In this document: positions 9,129 to 17,634 of the stretch, piece by piece | Layout of the letters: each line of letters opens with the position of its first letter | Numbering within the stretch: position 1 is the stretch's first letter | Source of the DNA: Parcubacteria group bacterium | Lineage (GTDB): Bacteria; Patescibacteria; Paceibacteria; SW-4-49-11 | Assembly: GCA_943354045.1 (NCBI GenBank) | Contig: CALRBF010000003.1 | Coordinates: forward strand, 18,005-82,004 | Reading direction: 5' to 3' | DNA length: 64,000 bases | Program-made: the position numbers and the translations under genes | The notes under the pieces: model-generated | What the model was told of the DNA's origin: nothing | Seen by the model: the letters and a program-made list of their open reading frames with translations, nothing else | Databases searched by the model: none

Positions 9129-10091
9129 ATGAGTTATCAATGTGCTATTCTTGGAGATATTTCGCTTGATAGATTTTTATTATTACCAGAAACTCCTATT
9201 ATCCCCTCTCCCAATAATCCAGGAAACTTTGTATTTAACTTAGAATTAGGTCAAAAAATTCCTGTATCAGATATATATGAATCTCTGGGGGGGAATGCCT
9301 ATAATATTGCGTATGGATTAACATTATTACAAATATCATCTGCGCTTATTACTTCGGTTGGTAATGATCAATTATCTCAATATATAGTAAATACTATTGC
9401 TGAGTCTCATATTAATACTGATCATATACATATTTCAGAAGATTCGGGCATTAATCAATCTACTATTCTCTCTCTGTCAGGTGAGCGAGTAGTATTATCC
9501 TATCATACTCCCAAAAATTATAATTCCATACAAATTCCAGAAGCCGATTGGCTATATGTAACTTCACTTAGTCATGGAAGTGAGACACTCTTAGAATCTT
9601 TGATTGGACAAAATATTCCCCATAGAATTGCTTTTAATCCAGGATCCCATTTACTCAAAAATAATTTAGATTTAATACATAATCTTATTCCTAAAATGGA
9701 AATTATTTTTGTAAATAAAGAGGAGGCCCAATATATTATTAATAACTTCGAGGAGGAGTCTATACCCAATCTTATTCAATCCCTACATAGTTTAGGAATT
9801 CCTATTATTGTAATCACTGATGGGAATAAAGGAGCTTATGTCAGCGCTGAGAATATTACTCTGTATCTTCCATCAAGGCCAGTTACCGTTGCTGAGACAA
9901 CAGGAGCAGGAGACGCCTTTGCGGCCGCTTTTCTTGCTTCATTTATTCAATCCAATGACATTTCACAATCCTTAATATGGGGTATTATTCAATCCTCTGC
10001 GGTGCTCCGAGAAGTAGGTTCAGTCAATGGACTATTATCTCTGGAGGAATTAATATCAATATCCGAAACCCTAACTCCGCAAGTTATATGA
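9129..10091 (+). CDS. PfkB/ribokinase family sugar kinase
   Basis: ATP-dependent kinase of a sugar or nucleoside; substrate not determinable. It shows the N-terminal 'LGDISLDRFLLLP', the 'ESLGGNAYNIAYGLTLL' motif and the PfkB signature 2 'TTGAGDAFAAAFLAS' with GAGD at 259-262 (catalytic Asp 262). The ATG at 9129 is preferred over the in-frame TTG at 9114, which lies inside tsaE. Its stop overlaps the next start as ATGA. The 320-residue length fits the family. Confidence 0.88.
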   Translation: MSYQCAILGDISLDRFLLLPETPIIPSPNNPGNFVFNLELGQKIPVSDIYESLGGNAYNIAYGLTLLQISSALITSVGNDQLSQYIVNTIAESHINTDHIHISEDSGINQSTILSLSGERVVLSYHTPKNYNSIQIPEADWLYVTSLSHGSETLLESLIGQNIPHRIAFNPGSHLLKNNLDLIHNLIPKMEIIFVNKEEAQYIINNFEEESIPNLIQSLHSLGIPIIVITDGNKGAYVSAENITLYLPSRPVTVAETTGAGDAFAAAFLASFIQSNDISQSLIWGIIQSSAVLREVGSVNGLLSLEELISISETLTPQVI

Positions 10092-11077
10092 TTTTAAAGC
10101 CCGCAGATGTTTCGCCTCATAATATATCTGAATATTATCAATTGTCAGATTGGGCTCTATTAATTGAAAAAGATATATTAGCTGTTGAGCGAATATATAT
10201 TATTGACAATGATAAACCGGTACTATTTGCACAAATATATATATACCATTTGATTGGATCATATACCCAATTATATATCCCTCGTGGACCAATACTGTAT
10301 CAAGATAATTTGAGTACAAAGCAAAAAGATGAATTTTGGGATAATATCAAAAGCATAGCAAATAAATATAAAGCTGTATTTACATTAATAGAACCTGCTG
10401 AGCTAAACCCCACTCAAATATGGGATGCTCATACAAAAATTAGCTCAACCGAGAGACTTCCCCATCAAACCCAAATACTGAATCTCGAGCAGGACGAAGA
10501 AAAATTATTCCAATCTATTCATTCTAAAATGCGGTATAATATCAAACTCGCTGAGCGTAAAGGGGTGATAATAAAAAAGATTAAGGCAGATGATGCTCAA
10601 TTTGAAATATATTTTAATGCATTTTTTGAACTAATACAGCAAACAAGTATTCGTGGTAAATTTGCCATTCATAATAAAGAACATTATTATCATTTACTTA
10701 CGCATAGCCTTACCACTATTCAAACATCACTCATCATTGCTGAATATGAATCTACTGTTTTAGCTGCTAATATTATTCTCGATACTCCTAATAGCCGTAT
10801 ATATCTTCATGGGGCTTCCAGTAATCAATATCGCAATCTGATGGCTCCCACACTACTTCAATGGGAATCTATTAAGGAAGCCAGGAAACTTGGTAAAACG
10901 ATCTATGACTTTTGGGGAATTTCTATCACAAAAAAAAGCTGGCAAGGAATTTCTCGTTTCAAAATACAGTTTGGAGGGAAAACAATAGATTATCCTTCAA
11001 GCCACATTATTATTCATAACCATATAATATTTTCTCTATATAGCTTATTTCGTAAGTTGAGAGGCAAATCAATTTGA
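10088..11077 (+). CDS. FemAB/FemX-like aminoacyltransferase
   Basis: Predicted peptidoglycan interpeptide-bridge enzyme that transfers amino acids from aminoacyl-tRNA to lipid II or the stem peptide. It has the tandem GNAT-like layout: 'LYIPRGPILY' in the first half, then 'SIHSKMRYNIKLAERKGV' and 'FWGISITKKSWQGISRFKIQFGG' in the second, the latter being the FemAB C-terminal signature. The open frame extends upstream inside the kinase, but the ATG at 10088 forms an ATGA overlap with the kinase stop and gives 329 residues, normal for the family. The VanW neighbour also points to the cell wall. Confidence 0.87.
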   Translation: MILKPADVSPHNISEYYQLSDWALLIEKDILAVERIYIIDNDKPVLFAQIYIYHLIGSYTQLYIPRGPILYQDNLSTKQKDEFWDNIKSIANKYKAVFTLIEPAELNPTQIWDAHTKISSTERLPHQTQILNLEQDEEKLFQSIHSKMRYNIKLAERKGVIIKKIKADDAQFEIYFNAFFELIQQTSIRGKFAIHNKEHYYHLLTHSLTTIQTSLIIAEYESTVLAANIILDTPNSRIYLHGASSNQYRNLMAPTLLQWESIKEARKLGKTIYDFWGISITKKSWQGISRFKIQFGGKTIDYPSSHIIIHNHIIFSLYSLFRKLRGKSI

Positions 11078-11102
11078 TAATATATATAAGCTATAGTACA
11101 CT
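11074..11102 (+). promoter_or_regulatory. Promoter of vanW-cysS
   Basis: TTGATA, 17-base spacer, TACACT, ending 15 bases before the ATG. It overlaps the end of the FemAB gene. Plausible but the -10 is not strong. Confidence 0.5.
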
Positions 11103-11117
11103 ATACATAATACATAG

Positions 11118-12770
11118 ATGTCTGATATGCAATTAACTTGGAGTCACGTAAAAAAACCTATAGTCATCTCAGGAATTAGTCTTGGGATTATTGCTTTATC
11201 TATTACAGGAACGGCATATGCCTATCGTGACTCAATTTATCCTAAAATATCTGTACAGGGCATAGATATCAGTTCCAAAAATCTCAAAGAAGCTTTTACC
11301 ATTTTACAAGAGCAAAATAAAACTTTAAGTGAGAAACCCATCATATTAACCTATGAAGATCAAGAATACTCTACTACTTTAACAGAACTTGGAATTACCC
11401 TGAATACCGATGACACCTTAGTTAAAGCTTATAAAATAAAACGTGAAGGAAATATTATAGAACGACTCCAAAAACTCTTTCAACCTATTTCTGTAAATTG
11501 GGTATATAGTTCTGACACTGAAAATATAGCGTCTTCACTGGGAGCAAAGGTCAATCCCGCTCTTAATACCCTAGCTGATGCTAAATTAGATTATATCAAT
11601 GAACAAGTTACTATTATTCCCGAACAAGCGGGAGAAAGTATTGATAGTGAGGCTATTGCCCCTCTTATTATTACTGAACTTAATAAAGATGATGTTCGTA
11701 TTGAAATTCCCCTCAAAAAAGAATTACCCACCATTACCAGCGCTTCTTGGGAGGCTCAAAAGTCTGATTTAGATACTTTTCTTATTAAACATGAGATATT
11801 CTTCAGTGAGACAACGATTACCATACCTACAGAAGAAATGATAACCTGGATTACTATTGACCCCAAAACGCGTAAACTTGGTATATCCCAAGATACTATT
11901 AAAGAATATCTAAAATCCGTACAAAAAACTCTTACCAGCCAACCTGTAGATGCTAAACTTAGATTTGATTCAGCTACCCAACAAATTCAAATTGTCCAAG
12001 AAGGAAAAGAAGGTGCTCAGCTTATGATTGATGAAAGTTCCAGACGTATTCGAGATGATATATTGGCTGGAGTCGCGAAAACTGAGTTATTCGTAGCAAT
12101 TACCTCACCCCTTATTGATGAGTCTCAATTTGATGCACTTGGACTAAAAACTCTATTAGGGAGAGGAGAATCTAATTTCCGTGGCTCAAGCAAAAGTCGA
12201 GTCAAGAATATTAATGTTGCAGCAGATAAAATTTCAAGCACTCTTATTAAGCCAGGAGAAGAATTTTCTTTTGTGAATACCTTAGGTAAAGTTGATGCTC
12301 GTAGTGGATATCTTCCTGAACTTGTAATTAAAGGTAAAAAAACTATTCCAGAATATGGAGGAGGTATTTGCCAAGTATCTACCACCTTATTCCGAGCCGC
12401 CCTCAATGCTGGACTTCCTATTACTGCAAGACAAAATCATTCTTATATTGTTAATTATTATGGGAAGCCAGGTCTTGATGCTACTATTTATATTCCAAAA
12501 CCTGATTTCAAATTCAAAAATGACACCAATAATTATATTCTCCTTCAACATTATATCGTAGGAACTATAATTTATTATGAAATTTATGGAACATCTACTG
12601 GTAAAACAGCTAAGACAATAGACCCCGTTGTACTTGAATCCAGTCCAGATGGATCTATGAAAACCGTAGCCTATCGTGAAATTTATGAGGGAGAAAATAT
12701 GATAAAAAGAGATGCATTTTATTCCACATATCGCCCACCCAATAAAGCGACATCTAATCCTCTTCAATAA
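11118..12770 (+). CDS. VanW family protein with peptidoglycan-binding-like domains
   Basis: Cell-surface protein of unknown enzymatic role, often associated with wall metabolism. A transmembrane anchor (about 17-36) is followed by 'YPKISVQGIDIS' and two PG_binding_4-like repeats (about 40-320). The VanW domain follows (about 355-490): 'FSFVNTLGKVDARSGYL', 'EYGGGICQVSTTLFRAAL' and 'ITARQNHSYIVNYYG'. The length of 550 residues is normal for the multi-domain version. It sits between the FemAB enzyme and cysS. Confidence 0.9.
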   Translation: MSDMQLTWSHVKKPIVISGISLGIIALSITGTAYAYRDSIYPKISVQGIDISSKNLKEAFTILQEQNKTLSEKPIILTYEDQEYSTTLTELGITLNTDDTLVKAYKIKREGNIIERLQKLFQPISVNWVYSSDTENIASSLGAKVNPALNTLADAKLDYINEQVTIIPEQAGESIDSEAIAPLIITELNKDDVRIEIPLKKELPTITSASWEAQKSDLDTFLIKHEIFFSETTITIPTEEMITWITIDPKTRKLGISQDTIKEYLKSVQKTLTSQPVDAKLRFDSATQQIQIVQEGKEGAQLMIDESSRRIRDDILAGVAKTELFVAITSPLIDESQFDALGLKTLLGRGESNFRGSSKSRVKNINVAADKISSTLIKPGEEFSFVNTLGKVDARSGYLPELVIKGKKTIPEYGGGICQVSTTLFRAALNAGLPITARQNHSYIVNYYGKPGLDATIYIPKPDFKFKNDTNNYILLQHYIVGTIIYYEIYGTSTGKTAKTIDPVVLESSPDGSMKTVAYREIYEGENMIKRDAFYSTYRPPNKATSNPLQ

Positions 12771-12776
12771 TATTAT

Positions 12777-14192
12777 ATGATAAAACTATATAATACCCCA
12801 GCCAAGGCAATAGTCCCTTTCAAATCCATACACCCAAAAAGAGTATCCTTATATAGTTGTGGACCAACCGTATATGATAGACAGCATATTGGGAATTTAC
12901 GCAAAGGTTTATTTGATGATTTACTCAAAAGAACTCTGCAATTACATAGCTATAATGTCTATTCTGTTACTAATATTACTGATGTAGGGCATCTGGTTAG
13001 TGATGAGGATACCGGAGAAGATAAATTAGAAAAAGGAGCCAAAAGAGAAAATCTCACAGCATTAGAAATCGCCGAGAAATACACCAAACTTTGGCAAGAA
13101 GATTTAGAAAAACTCAATATTATACCCTCTGACCATTATCCGAAAGCCACTGAATATATCAAAGAACAAATTAATCTTATCAAGAGATTAGAGCGCAAAG
13201 GATATACCTATATTACCAGTGATGGAGTATATTTTGATACGAGCAAATTCCCTGAATATGCTGACTTTGCGCATCTCAATCTCAAAGCTCAAGAAGCAGG
13301 AGCTCGAGTAGATATGGGAGATAAAAAATCCCCCTCAGATTTTGCCCTCTGGAAATTCTCCCCTAAAGGAGAGACAAGACAAATGGAATGGGATAGCCCT
13401 TGGGGAATTGGCTTCCCGGGATGGCATTCTGAATGTGTAGTAATGGCAGACTCACTACTCCATGCACCTTTTGATATACATACCGGAGGTAAAGATCATA
13501 TCCCAATTCATCACACCAATGAAATAGCTCAGTTCAAAGCAGATACCGGTAAGCCTATGGCGCATTATTGGCTACATAGTTATTTTCTCACCGTCAATAC
13601 AGCTAAAATGTCCAAATCAGCGGGAACTTTTATTACTCTTGATGATATTATTGCTCAAGGTTATTCCCCACTAGACTTGAGATTATTGGTTTTAATGGCA
13701 CATTATCGCTCAGACATAGACTTCTCTTGGGAGTCTCTGACTCAAGCCAAACAAACCCGCCAGCGAATTATAGACTTTATCAATAGAGTGAATACTATCA
13801 AGCCACATCGCAAAAACCTAAAACTCCAAAAACTAATCCGAGATACTTATAATAATTTCAAAAAATCTCTTTTCTCTGATCTAGACTCCCCCAAGGCCAT
13901 TGCCCATATATTTGATTTTATAAAAGAAGTCAATAGCTCAATAGATGCTGGAGACCCCATACCAAGACGCCATATAATCAAATTATTCCAGAGACTAGAG
14001 CGAGTACTGTCTCTAGATTTACCCCTCACTAAACCAGACATCCCCGCTGAGATAATGCTCATTTTCAATAATCGCAATCAAGCGAGAGCCAATAAAGACT
14101 TCGCCCAAGCTGACAAATTAAGACAAGAATTGTCCAACTTAGGCTACACTATCCAAGACAAAGATGGACAAAGTGTAATTATTAAGACATAA
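12777..14192 (+). CDS. cysS: Cysteinyl-tRNA synthetase
   Basis: Class I synthetase charging tRNA-Cys. It has the HIGH motif variant 'HIGN' in 'YDRQHIGNLRKGL', zinc ligands in 'YSCGPTVYD', 'GWHSECVVM' and the downstream 'HH' of 'HIPIHHTNE', and the KMSKS loop 'AKMSKSAGTF'. The 471-residue length is normal. It starts 6 bases after vanW without a Shine-Dalgarno sequence. The last third uses more C-ending codons than the first part. Confidence 0.96.
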   Translation: MIKLYNTPAKAIVPFKSIHPKRVSLYSCGPTVYDRQHIGNLRKGLFDDLLKRTLQLHSYNVYSVTNITDVGHLVSDEDTGEDKLEKGAKRENLTALEIAEKYTKLWQEDLEKLNIIPSDHYPKATEYIKEQINLIKRLERKGYTYITSDGVYFDTSKFPEYADFAHLNLKAQEAGARVDMGDKKSPSDFALWKFSPKGETRQMEWDSPWGIGFPGWHSECVVMADSLLHAPFDIHTGGKDHIPIHHTNEIAQFKADTGKPMAHYWLHSYFLTVNTAKMSKSAGTFITLDDIIAQGYSPLDLRLLVLMAHYRSDIDFSWESLTQAKQTRQRIIDFINRVNTIKPHRKNLKLQKLIRDTYNNFKKSLFSDLDSPKAIAHIFDFIKEVNSSIDAGDPIPRRHIIKLFQRLERVLSLDLPLTKPDIPAEIMLIFNNRNQARANKDFAQADKLRQELSNLGYTIQDKDGQSVIIKT

Positions 14193-14210
14193 TATTATTG
14201 TCTATATATA

Positions 14211-14239
14211 TTGACATTTTGGCAATTTTGTGATATGAT
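14211..14239 (+). promoter_or_regulatory. Consensus sigma70 promoter
   Basis: Perfect -35 TTGACA, 17-base spacer, TATGAT with a TG dinucleotide just upstream. Drives the 146-residue gene at 14265. Confidence 0.85.
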
Positions 14240-14264
14240 TTATTTTGTTCATTCACAAGGTTTT

Positions 14265-14705
14265 ATGCCCTCCCCATTCCGAATCCGTGAACGCCTTCGT
14301 TTACTCCTCCCCCCAACTCTGGATGATATTCAGAAAATGGTAGAAGAAGAGATGGAGCCAGAGCTTCAGCCACTCGAAATTCCCGAGGCCGAAGCACCCC
14401 CCATTCCAGGGAATCTCAATACCCAGCAATTTCCCCAAAAGAAGTTTGTAGCTGGAGTAGAAGCTCTACTCCCTGAGATCTTGGAGGAATCCAAGAAGTA
14501 TGGGGGGGTGGTTCAGATTTTCGTGGCACTCACCCTGCTAGAAACAGTCGAGGAGACTGAAGCAAAATTCTTTTTCCTGGAGGAGCAGGCCCAGGGAATT
14601 GAGCCTATTATTTTATTATGGGCTCAAGCTTACCAAAACAAAAATTACATGTTGCCACCTCTAACGGCAACAGTGCACTGGGGTTTTACCCCCATCATCT
14701 GGTGA
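14265..14705 (+). CDS. Hypothetical 146-residue protein, monocistronic
   Basis: I do not recognise a family. The start at 14265 is chosen because it lies ~20 bases after the predicted transcription start with AAGG upstream; the more upstream in-frame start overlaps the promoter. The product begins 'MPSPFRIRERLRLLLPP', has an acidic, proline-rich stretch (about 22-55) and a more hydrophobic C-terminal half ending 'GFTPIIW'. No transmembrane helix is certain. Base composition is richer in G and C than cysS, with many CCC/CTC codons. It forms a stand-alone unit with its own promoter and strong terminator, like several other small genes in this window. Confidence 0.65.
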   Translation: MPSPFRIRERLRLLLPPTLDDIQKMVEEEMEPELQPLEIPEAEAPPIPGNLNTQQFPQKKFVAGVEALLPEILEESKKYGGVVQIFVALTLLETVEETEAKFFFLEEQAQGIEPIILLWAQAYQNKNYMLPPLTATVHWGFTPIIW

Positions 14706-14725
14706 TCAAGCCTCCACTCATACCC

Positions 14726-14755
14726 AAGCCCCGCAATACGCGGGGCTTTTTTTCT
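14726..14755 (+). terminator. Rho-independent terminator
   Basis: AAGCCCCGC / GCGGGGCTT stem with a 5-base loop followed by a T-run. Confidence 0.92.
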
Positions 14756-14756
14756 T

Positions 14757-14785
14757 TTGACAAATAGTATAGTCTCTGTTAATAT
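14757..14785 (+). promoter_or_regulatory. Consensus sigma70 promoter
   Basis: TTGACA, 17-base spacer, TAATAT, starting directly after the previous terminator. Confidence 0.8.
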
Positions 14786-14810
14786 ATTTTGTGATGTCCT
14801 GCTATTTACA

Positions 14811-15107
14811 ATGACAACAAAATTGACTTTCGCTCTTGAAGACTGGGATACCATACTGAATCATTTGGAAAAATATGCAATACCCAAACTCCCTATCACT
14901 CAATTAAGTGGTATTGAGAAAAGAAAAGCTCGGCAGAATATATTCAGTCTAGGGCGTCCTCATACAAGAGATCTCATAAGACCAACTATTAATGAGATTC
15001 AAAGAGAATGTGATAAGAACAGAAAAAACTTTCAACCCGAAGCTACGGTATTCGTACATGATAATATTGTAAAACTTATCAATCGAATACCAGCCACATC
15101 CTCATGA
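14811..15107 (+). CDS. Hypothetical 98-residue protein, monocistronic
   Basis: No family recognised. The ATG at 14811 lies ~20 bases after the predicted transcription start; an in-frame upstream start would lie inside the promoter. The product is basic and soluble ('IEKRKARQNIF', 'RPHTRDLIRPTINEIQRECDKNRKNF'), probably alpha-helical, with no signal peptide or membrane helix. It has its own promoter and terminator. A nucleic-acid-binding role is conceivable from the charge but is only a guess. Confidence 0.6.
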   Translation: MTTKLTFALEDWDTILNHLEKYAIPKLPITQLSGIEKRKARQNIFSLGRPHTRDLIRPTINEIQRECDKNRKNFQPEATVFVHDNIVKLINRIPATSS

Positions 15108-15127
15108 GGAAATATTTTAATCATATT

Positions 15128-15159
15128 AATTCGGCATCACCATGATGTCGAATTTTTCT
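15128..15159 (+). terminator. Rho-independent terminator
   Basis: AATTCGGCATCA pairs with TGATGTCGAATT (two G-T pairs) around CCA, followed by a T-run. Confidence 0.85.
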
Positions 15160-15161
15160 TC

Positions 15162-15190
15162 TTGCTCTTGCAGCCATTTTAGACTATACT
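15162..15190 (+). promoter_or_regulatory. Promoter of tRNA-Thr
   Basis: TTGCTC, 17-base spacer, TATACT, ending 8 bases before the mature tRNA 5' end. Confidence 0.6.
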
Positions 15191-15198
15191 ATGCTTAT

Positions 15199-15276
15199 GC
15201 CAATGTAGCTTAGTTCTGGTAGAGCAATGCATTCGTAACGCATAGGTCGTGGGTTCGATCCCCACCATTGGCTCCA
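15199..15276 (+). tRNA. tRNA-Thr (anticodon CGT)
   Basis: A full cloverleaf can be folded by hand: acceptor GCCAATG/CATTGGC, D-stem GCTT/GAGC, anticodon stem ATGCA/CGCAT with loop TTCGTAA (anticodon CGT, decoding ACG), T-stem GTGGG/CCCAC with loop TTCGATC, discriminator T, and an encoded CCA end. The only flaw is an A-C pair at the base of the anticodon loop (positions 31-39). The CCA-adding enzyme gene follows 19 bases later. Confidence 0.95.
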
Positions 15277-15295
15277 TTATTTATATGAAAAAATT

Positions 15296-16738
15296 ATGTC
15301 TTATTCTATACCTAATCATATTATTTTAATATTGAATACACTCGAAAAAGCGGGGTATGAAGCTTTTATTGTTGGGGGTAGTGTTCGTGATCTTGTGAGA
15401 GGTTCAAATCCCGTAGATTGGGATATCACTACTAATGCTCTTCCCAATCAAATTCAAGAATTATTTCCTGACTCTGTTTATGAGAATAGTTTTGGAACTG
15501 TAGGGGTCAAGTATCGCCGTCCGGATGATACGACAGAGATTATTGAAGTTACCACTTATCGCAAAGAATCTCAATATACCGATAAGAGGCATCCTGAACA
15601 AATTGAATTCGTCTCTGAACTCTCTCTTGACCTTGCCCGCCGAGACTTTACCGTCAATGCCCTTGCTATGAATGCCAGATTAGAAATACAAGATTTCTTT
15701 GGGGGGTTATCTGACTTAGAAAAAGGTATTATTCGTACTGTGGGTGAGCCAAAAGACAGATTTGGGGAAGATGCATTGAGACTAATGCGAGCTGTGAGAT
15801 TTGCAGTGCAATTAGATTTCACCATTGAACCTAAAACCTTGCAAGCTATTCAAGATTTAGCTCCTAATCTCGAACATATTGCGCAGGAGCGAATTCGAGA
15901 TGAGCTCACCAAAATGATGCTAACCCCGCGAGCAATTAATGGCTATATATTATTAAGAGATACTCATCTATTACCTTTCATAATGCCCGAATTATTAGAA
16001 GGTATAGGAGTAGAACAAAATGGACATCATATTTATGATGTTTGGGAACATCTTTTGAGGACTATGCAACATGCTTGTGATATGTCTTGGAGCTTTGATT
16101 TGAGAATGGCAGGATTATTACATGATATTGCAAAACCTCGTACCAAGGAAGGTGTGGGGAAAACCTGTACTTTTCATAATCATGAAGTTGTAGGTGCTAG
16201 TATGGCTTATGAAATTCTCAATAGACTTCATTATCCTAAAAAATTTGCAGCCCGAATTTCAAAATTAGTGCGTTATCATATGTTTTATTATGATACCAAT
16301 GAAGTGACTGAATCCTCTATTCGTAAGCTTATTCGTAATGTAGGAGTTGAGAATATCAAGGACTTGATTAAGCTAAGAGAATGTGACCGTATTGGTTCTG
16401 GAACTCCTAAGGCTCGCCCCTATCGCCTACGGCATTTTGAATATATGACAGAAAAAGTTATGTTAGATCCTATAGATTTATCTATGCTCAAAATAGATGG
16501 AAATACTTTAATTAAAGAATTAAAAATTCCAGCAGGACCTATGATAGGTATGATTCTAAATGTTTTATTAGCAGAAATATTAGAGAATCCCAGTAAAAAC
16601 AATCTCGATTATCTTAAATCACAAGCTCAGATTCTGGCTACCCAAGACCTAAAGGACTTGAAGATAAAAGCTATCAATTTAATTGAAGAGAAACAAAGAG
16701 AACAAGATGAAACTATCCGCAAAAAGTTTTTTGTGTAG
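15296..16738 (+). CDS. cca: CCA tRNA nucleotidyltransferase with HD domain
   Basis: Adds or repairs the 3'-CCA of tRNAs. The N-terminal nucleotidyltransferase head has 'FIVGGSVRDLVRG' and 'DWDITTNALP' (catalytic Asp pair), then 'RRDFTVNALAM' and the ERIRDEL region. The C-terminal half holds an HD phosphohydrolase domain ('GLLHDIAKP', 'HNHEVVGASM', 'RYHMFYYD'). The 480-residue length fits the class II bacterial HD-type enzymes. It begins right after a tRNA gene that already encodes CCA, so repair may matter most here. Confidence 0.93.
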   Translation: MSYSIPNHIILILNTLEKAGYEAFIVGGSVRDLVRGSNPVDWDITTNALPNQIQELFPDSVYENSFGTVGVKYRRPDDTTEIIEVTTYRKESQYTDKRHPEQIEFVSELSLDLARRDFTVNALAMNARLEIQDFFGGLSDLEKGIIRTVGEPKDRFGEDALRLMRAVRFAVQLDFTIEPKTLQAIQDLAPNLEHIAQERIRDELTKMMLTPRAINGYILLRDTHLLPFIMPELLEGIGVEQNGHHIYDVWEHLLRTMQHACDMSWSFDLRMAGLLHDIAKPRTKEGVGKTCTFHNHEVVGASMAYEILNRLHYPKKFAARISKLVRYHMFYYDTNEVTESSIRKLIRNVGVENIKDLIKLRECDRIGSGTPKARPYRLRHFEYMTEKVMLDPIDLSMLKIDGNTLIKELKIPAGPMIGMILNVLLAEILENPSKNNLDYLKSQAQILATQDLKDLKIKAINLIEEKQREQDETIRKKFFV

Positions 16739-16749
16739 GGATTTTATGT

Positions 16750-17277
16750 ATGAAAAGACAATATAATAGATTGTCCAAAAAGTTATACAATGGTGGTTTT
16801 TGGTATTTTGTTACTGTGTGCGTAGATGATATGAAGTGTATATTTGTAGAGTCGGCGACCCCGCCGACATATATAGAAGATGTTTATAAATTTAAATTAA
16901 ATAATATTGGCAATATTGTAGAAAGTACTTGGCTTGATATACCAAAGTATTATTCTAATATTACATTAGATAGATATGTATTGATGCCAAATCATTTTCA
17001 TGGAATAATTGGTATAGACAAAAATTCATATTCTTTAGGTACTAGTAAAAAAGTTTCTTTGGGAGACATAATCTCTAGCTTTAAACAAATATCATTGAGG
17101 AATGTAAAAAAATACAATAATCCTAATGTCGGCGAGGCCGCCGACTCTACGAAAAATATAATGAATAAATATAATACTTTTTGGCAAAAATCTTTCTATG
17201 ATCATATCATTCGTAATAATACTGATTTACTAAGAATTCAAGAATATATTATGAATAATCCTATAAACTGGGAATGA
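16750..17277 (+). CDS. REP-associated tyrosine (Y1/IS200-like) transposase, RAYT
   Basis: Single-strand DNA transposase of the TnpA_REP type that acts on REP palindromes. It has the HUH motif H82-F-H84 in 'VLMPNHFHGIIG' and a likely nucleophile Y150 in 'WQKSFYDHIIRN', followed by the conserved 'IQEYIMNNPINW'. At 175 residues it is complete. It lies 11 bases after cca with no flanking second gene, as usual for single-copy RAYTs. Two REP-like palindromes in opposite orientation lie inside its own frame and encode the E-S-A-T-P-P-T and V-G-E-A-A-D-S stretches. Confidence 0.92.
   Translation: MKRQYNRLSKKLYNGGFWYFVTVCVDDMKCIFVESATPPTYIEDVYKFKLNNIGNIVESTWLDIPKYYSNITLDRYVLMPNHFHGIIGIDKNSYSLGTSKKVSLGDIISSFKQISLRNVKKYNNPNVGEAADSTKNIMNKYNTFWQKSFYDHIIRNNTDLLRIQEYIMNNPINWE
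16846..16870 (+). repeat. REP-like palindrome inside the RAYT gene, copy 1
   Basis: Core GTCGGCG-ACCC-CGCCGAC (16851-16868), a 7-bp GC stem in an AT-rich gene, preceded by GTAGA. It matches copy 2 in reverse complement at 23 of 25 positions; both differences are in the loop. Confidence 0.88.
17126..17150 (-). repeat. REP-like palindrome inside the RAYT gene, copy 2 (inverted)
   Basis: Core GTCGGCG-AGGC-CGCCGAC (17128-17145). It is the inverted partner of the 16846-16870 element, with an identical stem and flanks and a changed loop. Confidence 0.88.
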
Positions 17278-17311
17278 GACGCTCTCAATCCCAATAATCC
17301 CATACAAATAA

Positions 17312-17340
17312 TTGACAAATAAAATTCTGTGAACTATAAT
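17312..17340 (+). promoter_or_regulatory. Perfect-consensus promoter of the V-ATPase operon
   Basis: TTGACA, 17-base spacer, TATAAT: both hexamers match the sigma70 consensus exactly, suggesting strong constitutive transcription. The leader would be only ~15 bases. Confidence 0.93.
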
Positions 17341-17361
17341 GAATTGTATTTATAAACACCT

Positions 17362-17628
17362 ATGAAAAAACTTGTTGAACTGATTGAAATTGAAAAGTCT
17401 TTTAATCATAATAAGAAATCTTTACAAAAAACCTATATTACCCAATCTCAAGATTATATTGCTCGAGCTAAAGAGAATATTGCAGTTCTTCAAAGAGAGA
17501 TTCTGAACAAGAATCAGATTGTGAGTGAAAGATTAGCTTCTTATGAAAAACAGTCTAATGATTCTAATTCAACTGAAATTAAATTAGATGTTCAAAAAAT
17601 TAAAAAACTTATTTTAAGTCAATTATAA
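17362..17628 (+). CDS. V-type ATPase small coiled-coil subunit (G/H type, NtpF-like)
   Basis: First gene of the ATPase operon. The 88 residues are highly charged and predicted to be almost entirely helical coiled coil ('IARAKENIAVLQREILNKNQIV'), as expected for the subunit that pairs with E to form the peripheral stalk. Sequence alone would not identify it; the position immediately before subunit I, as in E. hirae ntpF-ntpI, supports the call. Confidence 0.75.
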   Translation: MKKLVELIEIEKSFNHNKKSLQKTYITQSQDYIARAKENIAVLQREILNKNQIVSERLASYEKQSNDSNSTEIKLDVQKIKKLILSQL

Positions 17629-17634
17629 ATTTGT

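Noticed and set aside
9977..10087. Longer FemAB start inside the PfkB kinase gene
   Set aside because: Would overlap the kinase by over 100 bases; the ATGA junction at 10088 matches operon style here and the family's start.
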